64,000 bases of DNA from an uncultured Clostridiaceae bacterium (GTDB lineage Bacteria > Bacillota > Clostridia > Clostridiales > Clostridiaceae). The notes below the pieces were generated by a model that was not told the origin of the DNA, ran no database searches, and worked only from the letters and a program-made list of their open reading frames with translations. Of this stretch, positions 27,078 to 38,246 are shown one piece after another (the first letter of the stretch is position 1; each line of letters starts with the position of its first letter). Location of the stretch: the NCBI GenBank assembly GCA_946405135.1, contig CAMJGD010000015.1:23082-87081 (forward strand), in the 5' to 3' direction. The translations under genes and the position numbers were made by a program.

Positions 27078-29306
27078 ATGCCTATATTATTTAATGAATC
27101 TGTAAAGGAATTTCATCTTTATAATGATCATATAAGTTATATTTTAAATATAATGGAAAACAATCAATTAGGACATTTATATTTTGGCAAAAAAATAAAG
27201 CATAGAAGTTCTTTTGAACATTTATTTCAATTAGAACCACGCCCTATAACTGCCTGCGTTTTTGAAGGAAATCTTGAATTTTCATTAGATCACATTAAGC
27301 AGGAATATCCTTCTTATGGAACTTCAGACTTTAGATATCCAGCTCATGTGATAAGACAAGAAAATGGAAGCAGAATAACAAATTTTGAATATAAAAGTTA
27401 TGAAATTTACAAAGGAAAGAAAAAATTAAAAGGATTACCAGCTACTTATGTAGAAAAAGAAAATGAAGCTACAACCTTAGAAGTTACATTGCAGGATGAA
27501 ATCATAGGTACAGAACTTGTATTAACATATACAATATATGAAGATATGCCTGTAATAACAAGAAATGCAAGATTTGTGCATCATGGTAAAGAAAAAATAG
27601 TTCTTGAAAATGCTATGAGTATGTCCATGGAATTTCCTGATGATGATTTTGAAATGGTTCATCTTTGTGGAGCTTGGGCAAGAGAGAGACATGTTAAAAC
27701 TAGAAAGTTAGAAAAAGGAATTCAATCTATATATAGTGCAAGAGGAGCCAGCAGTGCTAATCATAATCCTTTTATAGCATTAAAAAGGTCTTCTGCCGGA
27801 GAAAATCAAGGGGAAGTCTATGGTTATAACTTTGTATATAGTGGTAACTTTTTAGCTCAAGTTGAAGTGGATTCTCATAATCTAACTCGTGTTATGATGG
27901 GAATTAATCCATTTGAATTTGAATGGGAACTAAATAAGGATGAAGAATTTCAAACACCAGAAGTAGTTATGGTTTATTCAGATAAAGGCTTAAATTGCAT
28001 GAGTCAGACTTATCATAAGTTATATAGGACAAGGCTTGTAAAAGGACAATGGAGAGATAAAGAAAGACCAGTACTTATTAATAACTGGGAAGGAACTTAT
28101 TTTGATTTTACTGAAGAAAAAATATTAGATATAGCAGAGACTGGAAAAGAGTTAGGGATTGAGCTTTTTGTACTAGATGATGGCTGGTTTGGAAAGCGTA
28201 ATGATGATACAACCTCTTTAGGAGATTGGTTTGTTAATAAAGAAAAATTACCAGAAGGGATTACCGGTGTTGCCAAAAAGATTGAAGCTATGGGGATGAA
28301 ATTTGGTTTATGGTTTGAACCTGAAATGGTAAATAAAGAAAGTGAGCTTTATAAAAATCATCCTGATTGGATGATAAGTACCCCTAAAAGAAGAGATTCC
28401 CATGGAAGAAATCAATATGTTTTAGATTTTTCTAGAAAAGAAGTAGTGGATTACATATATGACATGATGTATAAAGTATTAAAAGAAGCACCTATATCTT
28501 ATATAAAATGGGATATGAATAGAAATATTACTGAAGCATTTTCTCAAAAGCTGTCTGCTGAAAGACAGGGAGAATTAATGCACAGATATATATTAGGTGT
28601 ATATGACCTTTATGAAAGACTTACTTCAGAGTTTCCTCATATACTATTTGAATCTTGCGCCAGCGGTGGTGGCAGATTTGACGCAGGTATAATGCAATAT
28701 GCTCCTCAAGCTTGGGGAAGTGATGATAGTGATGCTATAGAAAGATTAAAGATTCAATATGGAACTTCTATGGCATATCCTATAAGTTCCATTGGAGCAC
28801 ATGTATCTGCAGCACCAAACCATCAGATTGGGAGAATGACTCCTATAGAAACTAGAGCTAATGTAGCATATTTTGGAACCTTTGGATATGAACTTGATTT
28901 AAATAAATTGACAGAAGAAGAAAAAGAAAAAGTAAGAAAACAGGTAAAATTCTTTAAAGATCATCGTGAACTTTTACATAAAGGAACTTTCTATAGACTT
29001 ATTAGTCCTTTTGAAGGAGATGGAAATGTAACTTCTTGGATGGTGGTTTCAGAAGATAAGAAAAAAGCTATAGTTGGTTATTATCAGGCATTGAACAAAC
29101 CAAATTCAAGTTTTACTAGATTGAAACTAACAGGATTAGATCCAGAGAAAGAATATAACTTAAATAATATAAGATATCACTATGGAGATGAACTGATGAA
29201 TGTTGGTATACCACTAGATGGCAATTTTAAAGAATTCAATATTGGAGATTCAAAGATAGAAATTGGAGATTTTTATTCTCAAATGTTTATTCTAACTGAA
29301 AAATAG
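27078..29306 (+). CDS. Alpha-galactosidase, GH36
   Basis: A 742-residue enzyme with the full GH36 layout: N-terminal beta-sandwich to about residue 330, then a TIM barrel. FVLDDGWFGKRNDD and GLWFEPEMVN line the site; the nucleophile is the Asp in YIKWDMNR and the acid/base the second Asp in WGSDDSDAIERL; ESCASGGGRFD lies between. It lacks a signal peptide, so imported raffinose- or melibiose-like sugars are cut in the cytoplasm, feeding galactose to the following Leloir genes. ATG after AGAGGGGA. Confidence 0.93.
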   Translation: MPILFNESVKEFHLYNDHISYILNIMENNQLGHLYFGKKIKHRSSFEHLFQLEPRPITACVFEGNLEFSLDHIKQEYPSYGTSDFRYPAHVIRQENGSRITNFEYKSYEIYKGKKKLKGLPATYVEKENEATTLEVTLQDEIIGTELVLTYTIYEDMPVITRNARFVHHGKEKIVLENAMSMSMEFPDDDFEMVHLCGAWARERHVKTRKLEKGIQSIYSARGASSANHNPFIALKRSSAGENQGEVYGYNFVYSGNFLAQVEVDSHNLTRVMMGINPFEFEWELNKDEEFQTPEVVMVYSDKGLNCMSQTYHKLYRTRLVKGQWRDKERPVLINNWEGTYFDFTEEKILDIAETGKELGIELFVLDDGWFGKRNDDTTSLGDWFVNKEKLPEGITGVAKKIEAMGMKFGLWFEPEMVNKESELYKNHPDWMISTPKRRDSHGRNQYVLDFSRKEVVDYIYDMMYKVLKEAPISYIKWDMNRNITEAFSQKLSAERQGELMHRYILGVYDLYERLTSEFPHILFESCASGGGRFDAGIMQYAPQAWGSDDSDAIERLKIQYGTSMAYPISSIGAHVSAAPNHQIGRMTPIETRANVAYFGTFGYELDLNKLTEEEKEKVRKQVKFFKDHRELLHKGTFYRLISPFEGDGNVTSWMVVSEDKKKAIVGYYQALNKPNSSFTRLKLTGLDPEKEYNLNNIRYHYGDELMNVGIPLDGNFKEFNIGDSKIEIGDFYSQMFILTEK

Positions 29307-29346
29307 AATAGCACAATGTTTTTTATATGGATGAGGAGGTATCTAT

Positions 29347-30513
29347 ATGGTGAAAGAGTTGATAGAAGATTTTTCACGAGTATTTGGTGACTGCAAAGAA
29401 GTTAATGCATATTTTGCACCAGGAAGAGTTAACCTTATAGGGGAGCACACAGATTATAATGGTGGAAATGTATTTCCCTGTGCATTAACCTTTGGAACCT
29501 ATGCTGTAGCTAGAAAAAGAGAAGACAGAAATGTAAGATTATATTCAAAAAATTTTGATGAATTAGGAATAATAGAATTTTCCTTAGATAAATTAGAAAA
29601 TTTAAAAGCTCATGATTGGGCAAACTATCCTAAAGGTGTAATATGGGCTTTTAACAATTTAAATCTTAATATAGATAAGGGGTTTGAAGTTTTATTCTAT
29701 GGAAATATACCTAATGGTGCAGGATTGTCCTCCTCTGCTTCCATAGAGCTAGTTACTTCAGTAATACTTAAAGACTTATTTAATATAGATATAGATATGA
29801 TAAAAATGGTAGACTTAAGTAAGTTAGCTGAAAATAAATTTATTGGAGTAAATTGTGGCATAATGGACCAATTTGCCATAGGTATGGGTAAGGAAAAATG
29901 TGCTATTCTTCTTGATACAAATACATTAAAATATGATTATGCGGAGATTGATTTGGAAGATGCATCTATAGTTATATCAAATACTAATAAACGCAGAGGA
30001 CTTGCAGATTCAAAATATAATGAAAGAAGAAGTCAATGCGAAGAAGCTTTAAGAGATCTTCAAAAAGAATTAAACATAAATTCTTTAGGAGAATTAAGTG
30101 AAGAAGAGTTGGAAAAAAATAAGCATTTAATTAAAGATTCTATAAATTTTAAACGTGCAAAACATGCTGTTTATGAAAATCAAAGGACTTTAAAGGCAGT
30201 AAAGGCATTAAAAGAGAAAGATATTTTAACTTTTGGAAAGCTTATGAATGATTCTCATGTATCTTTAAGAGATGATTATGAAGTTACAGGAATTGAACTG
30301 GATACTTTAGTGGAACTTGCCTGGGAAGAAAAAGGAGTTATAGGTTCTCGTATGACAGGAGCAGGTTTTGGAGGCTGTACTGTTAGTATTGTAAAAAATG
30401 AATTTATAGATGATTTTATAAAACATGTAGGAGAAAAGTACAGAAAAAAGATAGGATACGAAGCAAGTTTTTATGTGGTTAATATAGGTGATGGAGCAAG
30501 AAAGCTAGATTAA
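29347..30513 (+). CDS. galK: Galactokinase
   Basis: A 388-residue GHMP kinase. The galactose signature [16 protein letters not shown] is near residue 28, the ATP loop [13 protein letters not shown] near 125 and the third motif [12 protein letters not shown] near 335; all as in GalK. Phosphorylates galactose released by the upstream GH36 enzyme. ATG seven bases after GAGGAGG. Confidence 0.95.
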   Translation: MVKELIEDFSRVFGDCKEVNAYFAPGRVNLIGEHTDYNGGNVFPCALTFGTYAVARKREDRNVRLYSKNFDELGIIEFSLDKLENLKAHDWANYPKGVIWAFNNLNLNIDKGFEVLFYGNIPNGAGLSSSASIELVTSVILKDLFNIDIDMIKMVDLSKLAENKFIGVNCGIMDQFAIGMGKEKCAILLDTNTLKYDYAEIDLEDASIVISNTNKRRGLADSKYNERRSQCEEALRDLQKELNINSLGELSEEELEKNKHLIKDSINFKRAKHAVYENQRTLKAVKALKEKDILTFGKLMNDSHVSLRDDYEVTGIELDTLVELAWEEKGVIGSRMTGAGFGGCTVSIVKNEFIDDFIKHVGEKYRKKIGYEASFYVVNIGDGARKLD

Positions 30514-30539
30514 TTTTATATTTATATGGGGGTGTTATT

Positions 30540-31529
30540 TTGAGTATATTAGTTTGTGGGGGAGCTGGATATATAGGTTCTCATTGTGTTTATTCACTTA
30601 TAGGCAAAGGCGAAGATGTAATTGTTGTAGATAATCTTCAAACTGGTCATAAAAGTGCAATTCATCCTAAAGCAAAATTTTATCAAGGAGACATAAGAGA
30701 TTTTGATTTCTTAGATAAAGTTTTTAAAGAAAATAATATAGAGGCTGTAATTCATTTTGCAGCCAACTCTCTTGTAGGAGAGAGTATGAATTTACCTCTT
30801 AAATATTATAATAATAATGTTTATGGCACTCAGATTTTACTTCAAGCTATGGTAGAAAACAAAGTAGATAAAATAGTATTTTCTTCTACTGCAGCAGTAT
30901 ATGGTGAACCAGAAAGTTTGCCTATATTAGAAACAGATAAAACAGAACCAACCAATACCTATGGTGAAACAAAACTTGCTATGGAAAAGATGATGAAATG
31001 GTCAGATAAAGCTTATGGTCTAAAATATATAGCTTTAAGGTACTTTAATGTAGCAGGAGCTCACGAAAATGGATTAATAGGCGAAGATCATAATCCAGAA
31101 ACCCATCTTATTCCACTTATATTACAGGTTCCTTTAGGAAAAAGAGAAAAAATCATGATCTTTGGAGAGGATTATGTTACAAAGGATGGTACTTGTGTAA
31201 GAGATTATATACATGTTATGGACTTGATTAATGCACATATACTGGCTTTAAATAAATTAAGAGCAGGTTACCATAGTGATGTATTTAATTTGGGAAATGG
31301 AAATGGATTTACGGTAAAAGAAATGATAGAGGCTGCAAGAAAAGTTACAGGACATGCTATACCTGCTGAAATAGTTGAAAGAAGAGCAGGAGATCCTGCA
31401 GTATTAGTAGCATCTAGTGAAAAAGCAAAAAAAGTACTTGGATGGAAGGCTGAATACACAGATGTAGAACATATAATAGCATCTGCATGGAACTTCCATA
31501 GCAAGCATAAAAATGGATATGAAGAATAA
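30540..31529 (+). CDS. galE: UDP-glucose 4-epimerase
   Basis: A 329-residue extended SDR. NAD loop [10 protein letters not shown], catalytic Ser in FSSTAAVYG and Y-x3-K in [11 protein letters not shown], followed by RYFNVAGA. It begins with a TTG seven bases after GGGGGTG. Interconverts UDP-galactose and UDP-glucose in the Leloir pathway; placed between galK and galT. Confidence 0.95.
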   Translation: MSILVCGGAGYIGSHCVYSLIGKGEDVIVVDNLQTGHKSAIHPKAKFYQGDIRDFDFLDKVFKENNIEAVIHFAANSLVGESMNLPLKYYNNNVYGTQILLQAMVENKVDKIVFSSTAAVYGEPESLPILETDKTEPTNTYGETKLAMEKMMKWSDKAYGLKYIALRYFNVAGAHENGLIGEDHNPETHLIPLILQVPLGKREKIMIFGEDYVTKDGTCVRDYIHVMDLINAHILALNKLRAGYHSDVFNLGNGNGFTVKEMIEAARKVTGHAIPAEIVERRAGDPAVLVASSEKAKKVLGWKAEYTDVEHIIASAWNFHSKHKNGYEE

Positions 31530-31538
31530 GGTGAGAAA

Positions 31539-33050
31539 ATGATAGATATAAATTATGAAATAGATAGACTTGTAAATTTTGCTTTAAATAAGGGCCTTAT
31601 TGAAGAAGAGGATGTAATATATACAAGAAATAGAATTCTAGAAGTTTTGGCCCTATCAGATTACAAAGAAACTTCTGTAAAAGAAGAGGAATTAGAATCA
31701 GCAGAGCCTATACTAGAAAATATATTGAATTGGGCTCATGAGAATGGAGTATTGGAAAGTAATGGCAGTGTATACAGAGATCTTTTCGATACAAAGATTA
31801 TGGCTAGTGTTATGCCAAGACCTTCAGAAGTTATTCGCAAGTTTAATAAATTCTGGGGAGAAGATAGTAAAAAGGCTACAGATTATTTTTATTCTTTAAG
31901 TAAAAATTCTAATTATATAAGAGTTGAAAGAGTAAAAAAGGATTTAAAGTGGAAGACAAGTACAGAATATGGTGACTTAGATATAACAATAAATCTTTCA
32001 AAACCAGAGAAGGATCCTAAAGCAATTGCTGCAGCTAAGAATCTTCCTGCAAATTCTTATCCTAAATGTCTCTTATGTAAGGAAAACGAAGGATATGAAG
32101 GCAGACTAAATCATCCTGCAAGGCAAAATCACAGGATCATTCCTTTAAAGCTTAATGAAGAAAATTGGTATTTTCAATATTCACCCTATGTATACTATAA
32201 TGAGCACTGCATAGTATTTAAAGGAAGTCATGATCCTATGAAAATATCTAAAGACAGTTTTTTGAGATTGCTAGAATTTGTAGAAAAGTTTCCACACTAT
32301 TTTATAGGATCCAATGCGGATTTACCTATAGTAGGAGGATCTATATTATCTCATGATCATTTTCAGGGAGGAAATTATGAATTCCCTATGGCAAAAGCTG
32401 AAGTGGAACAAGAATTTGTTATAAAGGGTTTTGAAGATGTAAATATGGGAATAGTCAAATGGCCTTTATCAGTGATTAGAATTGAAGGTTTTCATATAGA
32501 TAGGATAGTAGAAGCAGCTTATTATATATTAGAAAAATGGAAAAACTATTCAGATGAAACTTTAGATATTATATCTCATAGCGGAGAGACACCACATAAT
32601 ACTGTAACTCCTATAGCTAGAATGAAAAATGGAAAGTTTCAAATAGATTTGGTTTTAAGAAATAACAGAACTACAGAAAGATATCCTTATGGAATATTTC
32701 ATCCTCATGAAGAACTTCATCATATCAAAAAAGAAAACATTGGACTTATAGAAGTTATGGGATTAGCTGTATTACCAGCTAGATTAAAAGATGAATTAAA
32801 TAGCTTAAGCTATTACCTTTTAAATAAGGATAAATTAAATGAAATGGAAAAAAATAGTGAACTTCAAAAACATAAAGACTGGTGTTTAGATATATTAAAT
32901 AAATACAGTGCTTTAAATGGAAATAATGTAGAAGATATTTTAAGAAAAGAAGTAGGAATAAAGTTTTTAGAAGTATTGAAACACTGTGGAGTATTTAAAG
33001 ATAATGAAGCCGGAAGAGAAGGATTTAATAGATTTATAAAAAGCATTTAA
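31539..33050 (+). CDS. galT: UDP-glucose-hexose-1-phosphate uridylyltransferase, class II
   Basis: A 503-residue protein of the Firmicute-type GalT. The active site is SHDHFQGG near residue 272, in place of the HPH motif of class I. LCKENEGYEGRLNHPARQNH and the NEHCIVF strand are also typical. Its length (about 500) separates it from the 350-residue class I enzyme. Nine bases after galE, with a GGTGAG site. Confidence 0.93.
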   Translation: MIDINYEIDRLVNFALNKGLIEEEDVIYTRNRILEVLALSDYKETSVKEEELESAEPILENILNWAHENGVLESNGSVYRDLFDTKIMASVMPRPSEVIRKFNKFWGEDSKKATDYFYSLSKNSNYIRVERVKKDLKWKTSTEYGDLDITINLSKPEKDPKAIAAAKNLPANSYPKCLLCKENEGYEGRLNHPARQNHRIIPLKLNEENWYFQYSPYVYYNEHCIVFKGSHDPMKISKDSFLRLLEFVEKFPHYFIGSNADLPIVGGSILSHDHFQGGNYEFPMAKAEVEQEFVIKGFEDVNMGIVKWPLSVIRIEGFHIDRIVEAAYYILEKWKNYSDETLDIISHSGETPHNTVTPIARMKNGKFQIDLVLRNNRTTERYPYGIFHPHEELHHIKKENIGLIEVMGLAVLPARLKDELNSLSYYLLNKDKLNEMEKNSELQKHKDWCLDILNKYSALNGNNVEDILRKEVGIKFLEVLKHCGVFKDNEAGREGFNRFIKSI

Positions 33051-33104
33051 TGGCAGAACAGAGAAGGCTTATATAAATTCAATGTTTATATAAGAGGTGA
33101 TAAT

Positions 33105-34142
33105 ATGAAAATAAAAAAGAATATTATGAATAAAAATATAATATGTTATGAACTTATAAATAGCAGTGGGTTTCAGGTAAATATATTAAATTATGGTGGA
33201 ATTATTACAGATATAATTGCTCCAGACAGAAATGGTAATTTAGAAAATGTAGTTTTAAAATACAAAGACTTTAAATCCTATGAAAAAAATATCTGCTACT
33301 TTGGTGCTATAATAGGAAGAACTGCAGGAAGAATAGCTGAAGGAAAAGTAAACCTTGAAGGCGATACCATAGTTTTTAATAAAGGTGATGATATCCATCA
33401 AAGCCATGGTGGTATTGTTGGTTTTGATAAAAAAATATGGGATAGTAAAGTATCGGTGGAGAAAGACAGAGCCATTCTATCTCTTAAATATTTAAGCAGA
33501 GATGGGGAAGAAAATTACCCGGGTAATATTGAAGCAACTGTAGAATACATTGTTACAGAAGATAATGAACTTATAATTAATTATTCAGGTGAAAGTGATA
33601 AAGATACCCTTTTAAACATGACAAATCATAGCTATTTTAATCTTTCTGGTAATGTAAAACAAGATATATTAAGCCATTTACTATATGTAAACAGCGACTT
33701 TATCGTAGAGCTTGATGAAACCCAAGTCCCCACTGGTAAATTAATGCCTGTAGGTAATACTCCTTTTGATTTTAGAGGGAGTAAAGAAATTGGAAAAGAT
33801 ATAGAATCAGATCATTACCAGATAAAGGTAGGTTCTGGATATGACCATCCTTGGATATTGAAAAATGGGGATAATGTTAAAGTATCAGTTTATGAAAGGA
33901 ATTCAGGAAGAGCTTTGGATATATATACGGATAGAAAAGCTGTAGTAGTTTATACTATGAATTCTTCAACTGATGAAAATGAATTATATATAGGAAGAAA
34001 AGCTTATAGCAGGGAAGCTGTGTGCTTTGAAACTCAAAATCCTCCTATAGGAAAAAATAATGCATTTTTAGAAGACTCAATACTTAAAAAGGGAGAAAAA
34101 TATAAAGCTAAAACTATTTTCAAATTTTATACCAAAGGATAA
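33105..34142 (+). CDS. galM: Aldose 1-epimerase (galactose mutarotase)
   Basis: A 345-residue beta-sandwich protein with GAIIGRTAGRIAEG, NMTNHSYFNLSG (catalytic His) and AVCFETQNPP (catalytic Glu), the GalM signatures. Supplies alpha-galactose to GalK. Start ATG after AGAGGTG. Last enzyme gene of the galactose operon; a separate promoter follows for the regulator. Confidence 0.92.
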   Translation: MKIKKNIMNKNIICYELINSSGFQVNILNYGGIITDIIAPDRNGNLENVVLKYKDFKSYEKNICYFGAIIGRTAGRIAEGKVNLEGDTIVFNKGDDIHQSHGGIVGFDKKIWDSKVSVEKDRAILSLKYLSRDGEENYPGNIEATVEYIVTEDNELIINYSGESDKDTLLNMTNHSYFNLSGNVKQDILSHLLYVNSDFIVELDETQVPTGKLMPVGNTPFDFRGSKEIGKDIESDHYQIKVGSGYDHPWILKNGDNVKVSVYERNSGRALDIYTDRKAVVVYTMNSSTDENELYIGRKAYSREAVCFETQNPPIGKNNAFLEDSILKKGEKYKAKTIFKFYTKG

Positions 34143-34181
34143 ATGAATTTAGTTTACAATATAATGAATTTCATATTATTA

Positions 34182-34190
34182 TGCTATAAT
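34182..34190 (+). promoter_or_regulatory. Extended -10 promoter before the LacI-type regulator gene
   Basis: TGCTATAAT, a consensus extended -10 box, lies 54 bases before the ATG at 34244; no -35 at the usual distance. The regulator may therefore be transcribed both from here and by read-through. Confidence 0.5.
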
Positions 34191-34243
34191 AAATTTAATG
34201 AATATTAGAAATATTTCAAAATAAAAGGTGGGAGAGAGTTTAA

Positions 34244-35245
<1,002 letters not shown>

Positions 35246-35276
35246 TAGTTAATAACATATTTAATATTTTATTGGA

Positions 35277-35322
35277 CTGCTTTGTAATAGATAAAGATTT
35301 ATTACGGAGCAGCTTTTTTCTG
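35277..35322 (+). terminator. Rho-independent terminator ending the galactoside operon
   Basis: A 13-bp stem (CTGCTTTGTAATA with TATTACGGAGCAG, two G-T pairs) followed by CTTTTTTC. Confidence 0.8.
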
Positions 35323-35428
35323 TAATTTTGATTAATTGTATAACTTCTATATCAATTTTTAATATAGTATAAACTTTATTAAAAAGAATTATATATTTTT
35401 CATATAAATTGTAAATTAACTATAGAAA

Positions 35429-35459
35429 TTTACAAAAAGTTATACTTTGACTATATAAT
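35429..35459 (+). promoter_or_regulatory. Sigma-A promoter of the aminomutase gene
   Basis: TTTACA (35429-35434), then TATATA at 35452 (17-base spacer) overlapping TATAAT at 35454-35459. About 30 bases before the ATG. Confidence 0.55.
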
Positions 35460-35489
35460 GTTATTAAAAGTTGGAAAGGAGTTGTTTCA

Positions 35490-36764
35490 ATGAAAGATTA
35501 TGACAAAAGGTCAATTGCAATTGAGAGAGCTTCTATTTTAAAGTCTCGTATAGATGATTATCTTCAAATAAGAGACAATATATTAAGAGGTTCATCGCCT
35601 GAAGAGTCAGAAAATATTGAAAAAAGAAAAATCAATATATTAGATTTTTTTAAAGCTTCAGAAGAAGATTGGAAGGATTGGCATTGGCAGATTAAAAATA
35701 GAATTACTGAAGTGGATACACTAAAGAAACTTATATATTTATCAGAAGAGGAAGTAGAAGATATAAGGCAGGTAGAAAAAAGATTTAGATGGGCTGTTTC
35801 ACCTTATTATCTATCTCTTATAAATGATGATAAAATGAATCCTGTCAGGCTTCAATCTATTCCTACATTTTTAGAACTTAAAGATAGCGGAGAAATGGAC
35901 CCTATGGGAGAAGAATATACAAATCCAGCAGGATGCATTACTAGAAGGTATCCAGATAGACTGATTATAAATGTAACCAATGAATGTGCCATGTATTGCA
36001 GACACTGTCAAAGAAGAAGAAATATAGATACTAAAGATAATCATACATCTAAAGAAACTATTATGGAATCTATAGAATATATAAAAAATAATACTGAAAT
36101 AAGGGATGTATTGATAACTGGCGGGGATGCTTTAACTTTATCAGATGAAATGCTGGATTGGCTTCTAGGAGAACTAAAAAAAATTGAACATTTGGAAATA
36201 ATAAGGATTGGCACAAGAGTACTTGTAACTATGCCTCAAAGAATTACAGGAAATCTTGTAGACATATTAAAAAAATATCCTCCTATATATATAAATACTC
36301 ATTTTAATCATCCTTTAGAAATAACCCAAGAATCTAAGGCAGCTTGTGAAAGATTAACAGAGGCAGGAATACCTTTGGGAAATCAAGCTGTTCTATTGAA
36401 TGGTATAAATAATGATAAATATGTAATGAGATTATTAAATCAAGAATTGCTAAAGTGCAGAGTGAAACCTTATTATATATTTCATGCAAAAAATGTAAAG
36501 GGAACCATGCATTTTAACACTTCAGTGGATGATGGCATAGAAATAATGGAATATTTGAGAGGTTACACATCTGGACTAGCTATTCCTACTTATATAATAA
36601 ATGCTCCTGGGGGAAAAGGAAAAACTCCTATACTTCCACAGTATTTAGTTTCTAGAGGAAAAGATTATATAAAGATAAGGACCTGGGAAGGAGAGATACT
36701 AGATTATCCGAATAAACCTACTTTAGATTTAAAAAAATGTTTACACAGAGGAGATGTTAGCTAA
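35490..36764 (+). CDS. eam: Glutamate 2,3-aminomutase (KamA-family radical SAM/PLP enzyme)
   Basis: A 424-residue relative of lysine 2,3-aminomutase. The radical SAM cluster is C166-x3-C170-x2-C173, the PLP lysine K378 in PGGKGKTP. In lysine 2,3-aminomutase two aspartates (D293 and D330) bind the lysine side-chain amine; here they are K334 (FHAKNVKG) and N371 (YIINAPGG). Those replacements are the ones reported for the C. difficile glutamate 2,3-aminomutase (K332, N369), with the same 37-residue spacing. Product would be beta-glutamate, a known compatible solute. It lacks the zinc-binding C-terminal extension of the lysine enzyme. Monocistronic, ATG after GGAAAGGAG. Confidence 0.85.
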   Translation: MKDYDKRSIAIERASILKSRIDDYLQIRDNILRGSSPEESENIEKRKINILDFFKASEEDWKDWHWQIKNRITEVDTLKKLIYLSEEEVEDIRQVEKRFRWAVSPYYLSLINDDKMNPVRLQSIPTFLELKDSGEMDPMGEEYTNPAGCITRRYPDRLIINVTNECAMYCRHCQRRRNIDTKDNHTSKETIMESIEYIKNNTEIRDVLITGGDALTLSDEMLDWLLGELKKIEHLEIIRIGTRVLVTMPQRITGNLVDILKKYPPIYINTHFNHPLEITQESKAACERLTEAGIPLGNQAVLLNGINNDKYVMRLLNQELLKCRVKPYYIFHAKNVKGTMHFNTSVDDGIEIMEYLRGYTSGLAIPTYIINAPGGKGKTPILPQYLVSRGKDYIKIRTWEGEILDYPNKPTLDLKKCLHRGDVS

Positions 36765-36790
36765 ATAAAGTTAGAAAAAGAGTGAAAAGT

Positions 36791-36843
36791 TATGTTTTAC
36801 TGATGTTATGGCATGCATAATACCGTAACATCAGACAAAACAT
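36791..36843. terminator. Bidirectional terminator between the aminomutase gene and hydE
   Basis: Long imperfect stem (TGTTTT-A-CTGATGTTATGG with CCGTAACATCAG-A-CAAAACA) between converging genes, loop of about 11 bases. Confidence 0.7.
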
Positions 36844-36863
36844 TACTTTAACTATTAATATAA

Positions 36864-37910
36864 TCAATCATTAAATTTTGGAAAGTCACGATTTCCCCTA
36901 AAACCCTTTTGAGAAGATACAGTTCTTCCAATATTGAGTATTTTGCTGGTAATACAGCCTCTGCAGTGAACAGGAGTATCTCCAGTACAGATTTTCCCCG
37001 GATAAAGAGCATAAAGCTTTCTGTATTCTCCTTCTGTAACATTTGGCATTACTACATTTGCTCCGCTTTGAAGTGCTAATATTCTTCCGTTTTTATTTAA
37101 AGATTCCATAGCTGTAGTAGCAGGTATATTTATATCAGGTAATAATAGTCTTGTTAAAGCCATTACCTTAAGTGCCATATTAAAATCTCCAGCCTTAGCT
37201 CCTTTAAGAGGAGTATCATCATTTGGAATAAAAGGACCTATGCCTATCATATCTGCATCAATTTCTTTAAAAAACAATATATCTTCAGCATAAGACTCAA
37301 CGGTTTGTCCAGGAAGTCCCACCAAGATTCCACTACCTACTTCATAACCTAAATTTCTAAGATCAGATAAACATCTTTTTCTTTCTTCATGGCTCATTCC
37401 AGGATCCATTTTTTCATATAAGCCTTTATCTGTAGTTTCTATTCTGATCAAATATCTGTCTGCACCTGCTTCTTTAAAGGCTTTATACTCTTCAAAGTTT
37501 TTTTCTCCAAGACTTAATGTTAATGCTGCACCTAAGGATTTTATCTTTGATACTATGGAAGTCATCTTCTGAGTGGTATAATAATCATCTTCTCCTCCTT
37601 GAAGTACTATGGTCCTATAACCATAATTTACTGCTTTAGCAGCAAAGTCTACTATTTCTTCCTCTGAAAGCCTATATCTTTTTAAATTTTTATTATCCCT
37701 TCTTAAGCCACAGTACATACAGTTTCTTTTGCATATATTTGTAAATTCTATAAGGCCTCTTAAATGTACTTCATTACCTACATATTTTTTTCTAACTTCA
37801 TCTGCAGCTTTAAATATCGCATTGTTGTATTCATCAGTTTTAAGTAAGGATATGAGTTCTTCTTTGCTTAATACATGATGTTCTTTAGCCTTTGCTATTA
37901 ATTTTAACAA
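36864..37910 (-). CDS. hydE: [FeFe]-hydrogenase maturase HydE, radical SAM
   Basis: A 348-residue radical SAM enzyme with ICKRNCMYCGLRRDN giving the CxxxCxxC cluster site near residue 62, followed by the HydE pattern LQGGEDDYY, RIETTDKGLYEKMDPG and GIGPFIPNDDTPL. HydE acts with HydF and HydG to build the diiron subcluster of the H-cluster, so the cell probably makes hydrogen. It starts at a TTG nine bases after AGGAG. No hydF, hydG or hydrogenase gene is in the window, as is usual in clostridia where they are scattered. Confidence 0.9.
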   Translation of the reverse strand: MLKLIAKAKEHHVLSKEELISLLKTDEYNNAIFKAADEVRKKYVGNEVHLRGLIEFTNICKRNCMYCGLRRDNKNLKRYRLSEEEIVDFAAKAVNYGYRTIVLQGGEDDYYTTQKMTSIVSKIKSLGAALTLSLGEKNFEEYKAFKEAGADRYLIRIETTDKGLYEKMDPGMSHEERKRCLSDLRNLGYEVGSGILVGLPGQTVESYAEDILFFKEIDADMIGIGPFIPNDDTPLKGAKAGDFNMALKVMALTRLLLPDINIPATTAMESLNKNGRILALQSGANVVMPNVTEGEYRKLYALYPGKICTGDTPVHCRGCITSKILNIGRTVSSQKGFRGNRDFPKFND

Positions 37911-37987
37911 TAATTTTCACTCCTAATAAAAAGTATAGTATCATAAGTTGTTTCTTTATTAATGCTATTGTGAACAATTATATTATA

Positions 37988-38017
37988 AATGAAAATCATA
38001 AAAATGTTTAGCAGTAA
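37988..38017 (+). repeat. 30-bp direct repeat, left copy
   Basis: Matches 40902-40931 at 29 of 30 positions (one A/C difference). The two copies flank the ABC exporter cassette, and each is followed within about 50 bases by a TTGAAA-N17-TATAAT promoter. The rest of the 37911-38246 gap holds that promoter and the hairpin below. Confidence 0.9.
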
Positions 38018-38064
38018 TTAATATTTAAAATATATTTTGAAAATTTTATATTTTGAAAATATTA

Positions 38065-38093
38065 TTGAAATTACAGTTAAATGGTAATATAAT
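38065..38093 (+). promoter_or_regulatory. Promoter of the ABC-2 exporter cassette
   Basis: TTGAAA (38065-38070), 17-base spacer, TATAAT (38088-38093). Confidence 0.65.
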
Positions 38094-38180
38094 GAAAATA
38101 TGGAGTCTGATTAAAAATAAATAGACATATATGAGCTATACAAATAAAAAGATGACTAGTTATAACGATTATTAATTTGC

Positions 38181-38212
38181 ATAAATATGCGGCGATAAAG
38201 CCGCATATTTAT
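38181..38212 (+). terminator. Stem-loop in the leader of the exporter cassette
   Basis: Perfect 13-bp stem (38181-38193 with 38200-38212), six-base loop, weak T-rich tail, between the promoter and the first gene. It may attenuate the operon or be a leftover terminator. Confidence 0.45.
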
Positions 38213-38246
38213 TATATCTTATAAATAATGTGCTATGAGGTGAATC

